Position numbers and translations under genes: made by a program. Source: an uncultured Carboxylicivirga sp. (GTDB lineage Bacteria; Bacteroidota; Bacteroidia; Bacteroidales; Marinilabiliaceae). From it: DNA of 64,000 bases. The stretch covers positions 1-64,000 of the forward strand of contig CANLLN010000015.1 in NCBI GenBank assembly GCA_947491945.1, given 5' to 3'. Position 1 is the first letter of the stretch. Each line of letters starts with the position of its first letter. Positions 54,414-62,488 of this stretch are shown in pieces. The notes under the pieces were generated by a model, which was not told the origin of the DNA, did not search any database, and saw nothing but the letters and a program-made list of their open reading frames with translations.

Positions 54414-54926
54414 ATGAGAAAAAGAATTTTGCTGCTATGTATTTTATGCATAGGCCTGGCGATGGGTAAAGCGAAGGGGCAAACGGCTACTTTTAAAGCG
54501 CTGTTTTTGTACAACTTTACCAAAAACATTGATTGGCCGGCTTCGCAAGGGTCAAAAGAATTGATCATTACGGTGTTGGGTGATGACGAAATTAGTGCCG
54601 AATTGGGGAAGATTGCCAAAGTGAAAAAAGCGGGCAATAAAACCATTAAGGTACTTTCAGTGAACAGTCTAAAAGAGATCAGGCAAAGCCACATTCTCTT
54701 CGTGGGATCGGCCAAGAGCGGGCTGATGAGTACGCTAAGCTATGAGCAGCGGGATAAGCCGGTGTTGATTGTGGGCGATAAGAGCGGACTGTGTAAGCAG
54801 GGTGCCGGTATTAGCTTTATGACTGTTGATGGTAAGCTGCGCTATGAGATTAGTCCCTCGTCCATTGCTAAGCATCAACTGAAAGTTACCCAGAAAATAA
54901 TTAGTTTGGGCATTGAAGTCCAATAG
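54414..54926 (+). CDS. YfiR-family periplasmic protein
   Basis: A 170-aa exported protein of the YfiR/DUF4154 family (signal MRKRILLLCILCIGLAMGKAKG). The family core is seen as FKALFLYNFTKNIDWP, TVLGDDEISAELGKIA, SHILFVGSAKSG, VLIVGDKSGLCKQGAGISF and LRYEISPSSIAKHQLKVTQKI. In other bacteria YfiR restrains a diguanylate cyclase; in Bacteroidetes it often sits next to a TonB receptor, as here, but no cyclase or histidine kinase is adjacent. It is 23 bases upstream of the receptor gene. Confidence 0.88.
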   Translation: MRKRILLLCILCIGLAMGKAKGQTATFKALFLYNFTKNIDWPASQGSKELIITVLGDDEISAELGKIAKVKKAGNKTIKVLSVNSLKEIRQSHILFVGSAKSGLMSTLSYEQRDKPVLIVGDKSGLCKQGAGISFMTVDGKLRYEISPSSIAKHQLKVTQKIISLGIEVQ

Positions 54927-54949
54927 CAACAACTATTAAAGTCCTAGAA

Positions 54950-57406
54950 ATGTTAAGAACAAAGTCTTTTATTTCCATAATGTTTTCACTAGTGCTTAGC
55001 CTAAATGTGTTGGCGCAGGAAGGTGAAAACACCACTCTTACAAAAGAGAAAGTCCTCTCCATGACTACTGAAGAACTTAGTGCCTTGCCTCTTGAAGATT
55101 TAATGGCAGCTATTGATGTGGTTGGGGTATCCTCATTAGAGGAGTTGTACGAATTATTATTAAACAAAGATGTGACGTCGGCTTCGAAAGCTGAGGAAAG
55201 CCTGTTTGACTCACCTTTATCAACAACCGTGCTGTCGCACGACCAGATACTTGCCTCAGGAGCAACGTCTATTGAGGAAGCTTTGCGATTGGTACCGGGC
55301 TTAATTGTGCGCGAAAAAACCAATGGCAACTTCGACGTTCATATTCGGGGTAACGACAATCTGCCTGCAAAAAACATGACCTTATATTCTGAAAATATGA
55401 ATACCCTGGTGATGATTAACGGGCGTCCGGTATTTAACTACTCGCATGGAGGAACTCTTTGGGAAACCTTACCGGTTAGCTTTGAAGATATCGATCGGAT
55501 TGAAGTGGTGCGTGGACCGGCCAGCGCTCTTTATGGTCCGAATGCTTTATCTGGGGTGATCAATATTATCACTCAAGATATTACAGATGATTCGCCCATG
55601 CTAAGCGGAAACGTGCAGGCGGGTAATTTAAATACCCTTATTGGTGACATCGCCTTCCGTGAGAAAATAAATGAGAAATGGAGCCTGGGAATCACCGGTA
55701 ATTTTGAAACCAGAGACCGCGAACGCGAAGAGCTTTTGATTTACGATCGCGATAATTCGCAATATACATTAGATGGCAAGCCAGTTGAACCAGGTTACTT
55801 TTCAGTTGGTGAAATTGACCGCCTGATGAACGGAATATTGCCCGTATGGCCTCCATATGATGTGAAGGATCAACGTTATGATGTCTATAAATCGTTTCCA
55901 AATCCTGAATTGGCAAAAGAACGCAAAGGCGTTAATGCCTATTTAGATTTTAAGCCGGGAGAAAGCACAACCATTAACATCATGGCAGGGCACCAGCAGT
56001 CGCAGGCCATTACATCGAGCATGGGCGATGTGCCAACGCCTTATACAACCAAAGAAGCATCTACATCGTATGTGGATGTACGAGCCAACCATAAGGGCCT
56101 CAATCTGCAAGCCAACTACAATGGTGGAACCATCGACTACATGTTGGGCAATGAGGGGTTTGAGCTCGATAATGAGCAGTTTAATATTCAGGCCGAATAT
56201 GACTGGAATTTGGGTAAAGTGAATGTGCGTCCGGGTGTGAGCTATCAGTCCATGTCATATGACGATTCCAAACACATTGCCAAGTGGGGTAACGGCTACC
56301 TAAATAAGAAGCAAACGATTAATATTGTAGCCGGGAGTGCCCGCTTCGATTATCGCCCCTTTGATAAGCTGCGACTGGTAGCTGCTCTGAGAGCTGAGAA
56401 ATACAATCAGCCAGATGATGTATATGCTTCCTGGCAGTTGGTGGGTTCCTATAAATTTGATGATAATAGAATTATTAGGGCGGTTTATTCCAGAGCTAAT
56501 CAGTCCAGCTTTTTAGTTAACACCTACTCCAACTACACCTGGAACATCGTCAACCTGCCTCACCCACGTGTTATGCAGTTCGATGGGAATCGTAATCACG
56601 ATTTAAAAACCATGGATATGTTTGAGTTGGGTTATCGCACCCGTCCATCCAAAAGCTTATTGGTGGATATTGAGGCCTTCTACAATATCTCGAAGGGTTT
56701 TGGAGCTTTACTCCCTGTTTATAGTGATGTTAATATAGACAATGCATTGGATGTTATTGGCGACCCAACTGGTGAAACAATGCCAATTGCAGCGCCCGAT
56801 TCGGTAAATATTCGCTATGCTAATCTAGATATGGAATCGAAACAATTAGGTGCGAGTATAAATATTGACTGGGTAGTTTCTGAAAAGTTGGTAGCACATG
56901 GTCACTTAACTCTGCAGCAAACGAAATTGGATAATTACATGCCTTATAACCGTAATGAGTTAATCGGTTATTTAGCCGTTGATGCCACGATGAGTGCATT
57001 AACTGATCTGGGGAATCAATTGGCAGATGGAGAGATTTTGCCAGGAGACGTTCCTGCAGTTGTTAAAGGAGAGTCTTCGTCCTGGCCAACTGATACAATG
57101 GATGACTATGAACACAAAGCCACCCCATCATATTTTGGCGGTTTTTCATTAACCTATCGTCCTTGTAATAAGCTGGAAATATTCCCACAAGCATACTTCT
57201 ATGGCAATCAAACTTATGAGGGACAATACACCACAGAATCAATTAATGGTAAATTCCTGCTAAATGCCAAGGTGAGCTATAAAGTCAGCGAAAACCTCAA
57301 GTTTTATGTGAATGGACGCAATATCCTGAATATGAAAGGTCGCGAGTTTGCTTATATGGATGAGATACCGGGCATGGTGCTGGGCGGCCTCAATTTTAGA
57401 TTCTAA
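54950..57406 (+). CDS. TonB-dependent outer-membrane receptor
   Basis: An 818-aa receptor with signal peptide ending VLAQ. No carboxypeptidase-like N-terminal domain is present, so it is not of the SusC type. The N-terminal region contains two similar short units, SALPLEDLMAAIDV and SLEELYELLLNKDV. The plug (SIEEALRLVPGLIVREKTNG, VVRGPASALYGPNALSGVIN) is typical and leads into the 22-strand barrel, ending GGLNFRF. The substrate is not evident; siderophores, vitamin B12 or other ligands are possible. It is co-transcribed with the YfiR gene and stops at a strong terminator. Confidence 0.92.
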   Translation: MLRTKSFISIMFSLVLSLNVLAQEGENTTLTKEKVLSMTTEELSALPLEDLMAAIDVVGVSSLEELYELLLNKDVTSASKAEESLFDSPLSTTVLSHDQILASGATSIEEALRLVPGLIVREKTNGNFDVHIRGNDNLPAKNMTLYSENMNTLVMINGRPVFNYSHGGTLWETLPVSFEDIDRIEVVRGPASALYGPNALSGVINIITQDITDDSPMLSGNVQAGNLNTLIGDIAFREKINEKWSLGITGNFETRDREREELLIYDRDNSQYTLDGKPVEPGYFSVGEIDRLMNGILPVWPPYDVKDQRYDVYKSFPNPELAKERKGVNAYLDFKPGESTTINIMAGHQQSQAITSSMGDVPTPYTTKEASTSYVDVRANHKGLNLQANYNGGTIDYMLGNEGFELDNEQFNIQAEYDWNLGKVNVRPGVSYQSMSYDDSKHIAKWGNGYLNKKQTINIVAGSARFDYRPFDKLRLVAALRAEKYNQPDDVYASWQLVGSYKFDDNRIIRAVYSRANQSSFLVNTYSNYTWNIVNLPHPRVMQFDGNRNHDLKTMDMFELGYRTRPSKSLLVDIEAFYNISKGFGALLPVYSDVNIDNALDVIGDPTGETMPIAAPDSVNIRYANLDMESKQLGASINIDWVVSEKLVAHGHLTLQQTKLDNYMPYNRNELIGYLAVDATMSALTDLGNQLADGEILPGDVPAVVKGESSSWPTDTMDDYEHKATPSYFGGFSLTYRPCNKLEIFPQAYFYGNQTYEGQYTTESINGKFLLNAKVSYKVSENLKFYVNGRNILNMKGREFAYMDEIPGMVLGGLNFRF

Positions 57407-57428
57407 ACACTGAATAGACAGATTAATA

Positions 57429-57468
57429 AGCGGGGATGCAGTCATTCAAGATTGCATCCCCGCTCTTT
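57429..57468 (+). terminator. Intrinsic terminator after the TonB receptor
   Basis: AGCGGGGATGCA pairs perfectly with TGCATCCCCGCT around a 12-base loop, followed by CTTTT. Confidence 0.88.
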
Positions 57469-57516
57469 TGTGGGCAGATGAGAGTAGAAGGATTTCCTTA
57501 CTTACTAAATTTCAAC

Positions 57517-57524
57517 TATTTTTG
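57517..57524 (+). promoter_or_regulatory. -7 element for glyS
   Basis: TATTTTTG, a full TAnnTTTG match, about 70 bases before the glyS ATG. Confidence 0.5.
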
Positions 57525-57596
57525 TCCGGCCTTTGACGAATACCTTTTTTTGAAGAGGCCACTTATTAACAATGACAATCAGATAAAATATATAAT

Positions 57597-59147
57597 ATGG
57601 CACAAGAGGACGTTTTTAAGAAACTGGTGGCTCACTGTAAGGAGTACGGTTTTGTATTTCAATCGAGCGAAATCTATGATGGATTGGGCGCGGTATACGA
57701 CTACGCACAAAATGGTGTTGAGCTAAAAAATAACATAAAAAAATATTGGTGGGATGCCATGGTGCTGCTCCATGAGAATGTGGTGGGTATCGACTCGGCG
57801 ATTTTTATGCACCCCACTACCTGGAAGGCCTCGGGCCACGTGGATGCCTTTAACGACCCTCTGATTGATAATAAAGACAGTAAAAAACGTTATCGTGCCG
57901 ATGTGTTGATTGAGGATCTTATCCAGAAGTTTGAGGAGAAGATTAATAAGGAGGTGAAAAAAGCAGAGAAGCGCTTTGGCGATAGCTTTGATAAGCAGCA
58001 GTTCCTGGAAACAAACCCCCGTGTATTGGCCAATCAGAAGAAGATTGATGAGGTACATGCCCGCTTTGCAAAAGCCTTAAACGACAACGACCTGGAGGAT
58101 TTACGCCAGATTATTATCGATTATGAAATTGCCTGTCCCATTTCCGGCACTAAAAACTGGACCGATGTGCGTCAGTTTAACCTGATGTTTGCCACCGAAA
58201 TGGGATCCACCGCCGATGGTGCACAAAAAATCTACTTACGTCCGGAAACGGCACAGGGTATTTTTGTCAATTACCTGAATGTGCAGAAGACTGGTCGCAT
58301 GAAGCTGCCGTTTGGTATTGCCCAAATTGGAAAAGCCTTCCGTAACGAGATTGTGGCCCGTCAGTTTATCTTCCGTATGCGCGAGTTTGAACAGATGGAG
58401 ATGCAATTTTTTGTGCGTCCCGGCGAGGAGATGAAGTGGTTTGAGTATTGGAAAGATGCGCGCCTGCGCTGGCACAAGTCGCTGGGCATGGGCGAGGAGA
58501 AGTACCGCTACCACGATCATGAAAAATTGGCGCACTATGCCAACGCAGCTACCGATATAGAGTTTAAAATGCCATTCGGTTTTAAAGAGGTGGAGGGTAT
58601 CCACTCACGTACCGATTTTGACTTGTCGCAGCACCAGGAGTTCTCAGGTAAGAAAATTCAGTATTTCGATCCTGAGCTGAACAAGAGCTATGTGCCTTAT
58701 GTAGTGGAGACCTCCATTGGTGTGGATCGTATGTTCCTAAGTATTATGGCCGGTGCTTATAACGAAGAGGAAGTTGAGGGTAAAGACGGAAAGATAGAAA
58801 CCCGTGTGGTATTGAACTTGCCACCAGTGTTGGCACCTGTTAAACTAGCGGTGCTACCTCTGGTTAAAAAAGACGGACTGCCCGAAAAGGCACGTGCCAT
58901 TATCGATGAGTTGAAGTTTGATTTCAATTGTCAGTACGATGAGAAAGATAGTATCGGTAAACGCTACCGTCGTCAGGATGCCATTGGTACACCTTTCTGC
59001 GTAACGGTTGATCACCAGTCGCTGGAGGATGATACGGTGACTATCCGCCATCGCGATACCATGGAGCAGGAGCGTGTGAAGATTGCCGAGCTGCAGGGTA
59101 TCATTGGTAAGAAAGTAAGTATGCGTGAGGCCTTCAAAAATTTGTAA
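57597..59147 (+). CDS. glyS: Glycyl-tRNA synthetase (alpha2 type)
   Basis: A 516-aa class II enzyme of the single-chain eukaryote/archaea-like type rather than the E. coli alpha-beta type. Blocks seen are YDGLGAVYDYAQNGVELKNN, YLRPETAQGIFVNYLN, FGIAQIGKAFRNEI and the C-terminal anticodon domain with DGLPEKARAIIDELKFDF. It charges tRNA-Gly. The first 400 residues match the catalytic core and the last 120 the HGTP-type anticodon domain. Its own promoter and a following terminator make it monocistronic. Confidence 0.96.
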   Translation: MAQEDVFKKLVAHCKEYGFVFQSSEIYDGLGAVYDYAQNGVELKNNIKKYWWDAMVLLHENVVGIDSAIFMHPTTWKASGHVDAFNDPLIDNKDSKKRYRADVLIEDLIQKFEEKINKEVKKAEKRFGDSFDKQQFLETNPRVLANQKKIDEVHARFAKALNDNDLEDLRQIIIDYEIACPISGTKNWTDVRQFNLMFATEMGSTADGAQKIYLRPETAQGIFVNYLNVQKTGRMKLPFGIAQIGKAFRNEIVARQFIFRMREFEQMEMQFFVRPGEEMKWFEYWKDARLRWHKSLGMGEEKYRYHDHEKLAHYANAATDIEFKMPFGFKEVEGIHSRTDFDLSQHQEFSGKKIQYFDPELNKSYVPYVVETSIGVDRMFLSIMAGAYNEEEVEGKDGKIETRVVLNLPPVLAPVKLAVLPLVKKDGLPEKARAIIDELKFDFNCQYDEKDSIGKRYRRQDAIGTPFCVTVDHQSLEDDTVTIRHRDTMEQERVKIAELQGIIGKKVSMREAFKNL

Positions 59148-59197
59148 ATAAGTTTTTCAGGTCGGCGGCGGTTAAAGTCACCTGCCATTATGATATC

Positions 59198-59230
59198 GCC
59201 CGGTTGATGATTCAATCGGGCTTTTTCTTT
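59198..59230 (+). terminator. Intrinsic terminator after glyS
   Basis: GCCCGGTTGA pairs with TCAATCGGGC (one G-U) around a 4-base loop, followed by TTTTTCTTTT. Confidence 0.88.
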
Positions 59231-59458
59231 TAATAGAATAATCCGGAAAATATGCCCGGACCACAAATAAGGAACGCGAACTGACCCTTTCCTTTGCCGG
59301 AGATTTTGTACTTTTTTTGCTTGTCCTGGTTTGGAGGGGTGCCGAAGGTCTCAAGATCTGTTAAAGTGTAAATCCCTTTGTCCTGAGCCAACAGACCTAT
59401 TTTTTCGTATTCCGATTACATTGCGTATTTTCACAAACTGAATAATAAATACTTTACC
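59231..59458. other. Intergenic region before YfhO
   Basis: About 230 bases with no ORF, RNA gene or convincing TAnnTTTG promoter. Short T-rich tracts near 59398-59430 may contain the promoter. The full spacer with the glyS terminator is 311 bases. Confidence 0.4.
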
Positions 59459-61954
59459 ATGTTTGACAAATTGAAAGGTTATATACCCTATCTGGGTGCT
59501 TTTGTCTTATTTATCATTTTAAGTTTTGTGTATTTCTCGCCTGTGCTGGAAGGTAAAAAATTACCCCAGCTGGATAATACGCATGCCAAGGCCATGTCCA
59601 AAGAGTTAAAGGACCATGAGCAGGAAACCGGCCGAAGAGCCATGTGGACCAACTCCATGTTTGGTGGCATGCCGGCCTATCAGATAAAAGGCGATGCCAG
59701 TAAAAATATTTTTAGCTATCTGAATAAGGCCACGCGCCTGGGGCTACCCTACGAAACGGTGGCCATCGTTTTTTTATACATGTTGGGCTTCTACCTTTTG
59801 CTTTTAAGCATGAAGGTCGATCACTGGCTTAGCGTCATTGGAGCCATCGCTTTTGCTTTTGGTTCCTACAACCTCATAATTATTATTGCCGGTCACATTA
59901 CTAAAACCTATGCCATTGCCCTAATGGCGCCGGTGGTTGCCGGGGTGCTGTGGTCCTATAACCGGCATCGTTTTATTGGGGGTGTTATTACGGCAGTTGC
60001 ACTGGGTATGGAAGTGGCTTATAACCACGTTCAGATAACCTATTACCTGGCTTTTATGGTGGCTTTTATTGTGTTGGCGCAAGGTGTTTATGCCATTAAA
60101 GAGAAAGCTGTTAAGCCCTTTCTGCAAAGTAGCGCAGTACTGCTGGTGGCTGTCATGCTGGCCATATTACCCAATATAACCAACCTTTGGACGACCTACG
60201 AATATGGTCAGTACTCCATTCGTGGTGCCTCAGAGCTAACACCGCAAGACAGCGAGAAGGATCAATCGGCCGGATTGGATGTGGATTATGCCTTTGGCTG
60301 GAGTTATGGCATGCACGAAACATTAACGTTGCTTATTCCCAATGTGGTGGGGGGTGAGTCGGCACCGTTGGCCAATGCCGAGGCGGCCATGCAGCAGGTG
60401 GATCCGCGCCTGAAAGAGTATGTGGGACAGTCGAGTCAGTACTGGGGCGGTCGTGTATTTACCAGCGGTCCCGTGTACGCCGGCGCTTTGGTTTGCTTCC
60501 TGTTTTTTATTGGTGCCTTTTATTATAAAGGAAAGGAGCGTTGGTGGCTTATCGCTATTACCGTGCTTAGTATAATGCTGGCCTGGGGCAAGAATTTTCC
60601 GGCCTTTAACTATTTCATGTTCTATAATTTCCCGCTCTATAATAAGTTTCGTACGGTGGAGATGGCTTTGGTGCTAGCTTCCATGGTTATGCCATTGCTC
60701 GGTTTTTTAGGTTTAAAAAGCTTGTTGGATAATCCTTCACTCATTACAAAAGACAGTAAGTGGTTTGCCATTGCCTTTGCCCTTACCGGAGGTGTTAGTT
60801 TGGTGCTCGCTCTTTTTCCAACATCTTTTTACACTTTCCTGTCGCCTATGGAAGCGCAGCAGATTGGTGCTCAGATAAGACAGGGGGGCGATCAGGTGCA
60901 GATGTTTCAGGTGCTCGAAAGCAGTCTGATTGCTGCCCGTGCGGCATTGATGACGGCCGATGCATGGCGTTCCTTCGTATTTATCCTATTGGGTTCGGCA
61001 TCTTTATGGTTATTTGCCAAAGGTAAGCTGCAGAAGCGTTATTTGATTTGGGGTATGGCCATACTGGTATTAGTTGATCTGTGGGGTGTTTCAAAGCGTT
61101 ATCTCAATAACGATGATTTTGTGACTTCGTCGACAGCACGAAAAGAGTTGGCGCAGTCCAAAGCTGATCAGGCCATTCTAAAGGACAAAGACTATTACCG
61201 TGTTTTCCCTATCTATCGCGATCCCTTCAAAGATGGTTTTACACCTTATTGGCATAAGTCGGTGGGTGGCTTTCATGGTGCCAAGTTACGCCGCTTTCAG
61301 GATTTGGCCGATCGTTATCTGATTAACGACTGGCAGACCCTGATGCAGGTGCTGCAATCGGCTCAAACACCTGGCGACCTAGAGCTGGCACTGGAGAAGA
61401 TGCCGGTACTTAACATGCTAAATGCCAAGTACATTATTTATAACCCTGGTGCAGACCCCATTTTTAATCCTTCCTATATGGGCAATGCCTGGTTTGTTAA
61501 TGGTGTAAAAACGGTATCCGATGCCGATGCTGAGATTGCCGCCCTTGGCGAAACCGACCTGAGAGCTACAGCTGTGGTTGATCAGCGTTTTATGGATAAG
61601 GTGCAGGGTTATGCCACTGATTCGGTACAGGGGCACATTCGTTTGACCCATTATGAACCTGATTACCTGATTTTTGAATCCAGTACGCCACAGCAGCAGC
61701 TGGCTGTTTTTAGTGATGTATACTACGAGAAGGGCTGGAAAGCCTACATCGATGGTGATGAGGTGGATATTATCAGGGCCAATTATCTTTTACGGGCGCT
61801 TATGGTACCGGCTGGTCAGCATGATATTGAATTCCGTTTTGAGCCTTCTTCCTTTGCTATAGGTCAAACGGTGGCGGGTATCAGCTCATTGTTGGTATTG
61901 TTGCTCATCATGGGTGCTATCATAGTTGTAATACGTCAGAAAAAAGGATATTAG
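59459..61954 (+). CDS. YfhO-family membrane protein
   Basis: An 831-aa inner-membrane protein with about a dozen membrane helices. The N-terminal helix YLGAFVLFIILSFVYFSPV is followed by MFGGMPAYQIKGDASKNIF and IIIIAGHITKTYAIALMAP, typical of the YfhO family. A soluble domain lies in the last third, and a C-terminal helix (LLVLLLIMGAIIVVI) ends the protein. YfhO relatives are related to GT-C glycosyltransferases and may modify envelope polymers; the substrate is unknown. It is followed 12 bases later by a deaminase gene. Confidence 0.9.
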   Translation: MFDKLKGYIPYLGAFVLFIILSFVYFSPVLEGKKLPQLDNTHAKAMSKELKDHEQETGRRAMWTNSMFGGMPAYQIKGDASKNIFSYLNKATRLGLPYETVAIVFLYMLGFYLLLLSMKVDHWLSVIGAIAFAFGSYNLIIIIAGHITKTYAIALMAPVVAGVLWSYNRHRFIGGVITAVALGMEVAYNHVQITYYLAFMVAFIVLAQGVYAIKEKAVKPFLQSSAVLLVAVMLAILPNITNLWTTYEYGQYSIRGASELTPQDSEKDQSAGLDVDYAFGWSYGMHETLTLLIPNVVGGESAPLANAEAAMQQVDPRLKEYVGQSSQYWGGRVFTSGPVYAGALVCFLFFIGAFYYKGKERWWLIAITVLSIMLAWGKNFPAFNYFMFYNFPLYNKFRTVEMALVLASMVMPLLGFLGLKSLLDNPSLITKDSKWFAIAFALTGGVSLVLALFPTSFYTFLSPMEAQQIGAQIRQGGDQVQMFQVLESSLIAARAALMTADAWRSFVFILLGSASLWLFAKGKLQKRYLIWGMAILVLVDLWGVSKRYLNNDDFVTSSTARKELAQSKADQAILKDKDYYRVFPIYRDPFKDGFTPYWHKSVGGFHGAKLRRFQDLADRYLINDWQTLMQVLQSAQTPGDLELALEKMPVLNMLNAKYIIYNPGADPIFNPSYMGNAWFVNGVKTVSDADAEIAALGETDLRATAVVDQRFMDKVQGYATDSVQGHIRLTHYEPDYLIFESSTPQQQLAVFSDVYYEKGWKAYIDGDEVDIIRANYLLRALMVPAGQHDIEFRFEPSSFAIGQTVAGISSLLVLLLIMGAIIVVIRQKKGY

Positions 61955-61966
61955 GAAACAAAACGC

Positions 61967-62455
61967 ATGGACGCACAAAATAATACAACAAGCAAAAAGC
62001 AATTTTTACTGGATCAGCGCTATCTGGCCATGGCACGCATATGGGCGCAAAACTCCTACTGCAAGCGCCGTCAGGTAGGTGCCATTATTGTTAAGGACAA
62101 AATGATTATCAGTGATGGCTATAACGGTACGCCCTCGGGTTTTGAAAATGAGTGTGAGGATTGTAATAATCAAACTAAGTCGTATGTGCTGCACGCCGAG
62201 GCCAATGCCATCACCAAGGTAGCACGTTCCAATAATAGCTCCGACGAGTCGACCCTGTACGTTACTGCCTCGCCCTGCATAGAGTGTTCCAAGCTGATTA
62301 TTCAGGCCGGTATTAAGCGGGTGGTCTTTGCCGAAAAATACCACAATACCGAAGGACTGGATTTGCTGGAAAGAGCCAATATTGAAGTGGTGCATATTCA
62401 GGATGAACTGATTAGCCTTGAAGATGGTTTAATTATAGGGAGCACACCGAAATAA
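61967..62455 (+). CDS. dCMP/cytidine deaminase family protein
   Basis: A 162-aa zinc deaminase. CKRRQVGAIIVKDKMIISDGY starts the core; HAEANAI provides the first zinc ligand and catalytic Glu, and PCIECSKLII provides the other two cysteines. This pattern is the dCMP deaminase type, making dUMP for thymidylate; ComEB-like proteins share it. Cytoplasmic. It lies between YfhO and the CtpA-like gene with short gaps and could share their transcript. Confidence 0.9.
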   Translation: MDAQNNTTSKKQFLLDQRYLAMARIWAQNSYCKRRQVGAIIVKDKMIISDGYNGTPSGFENECEDCNNQTKSYVLHAEANAITKVARSNNSSDESTLYVTASPCIECSKLIIQAGIKRVVFAEKYHNTEGLDLLERANIEVVHIQDELISLEDGLIIGSTPK

Positions 62456-62488
62456 GCAAGTAGTTAAGAATTTGAAAAAACGCATAAC

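Noticed and set aside
57436-57726. Short frame across the TonB receptor terminator and the glyS start
   Set aside because: It includes the terminator stem and runs out of frame into glyS; no coding signs.
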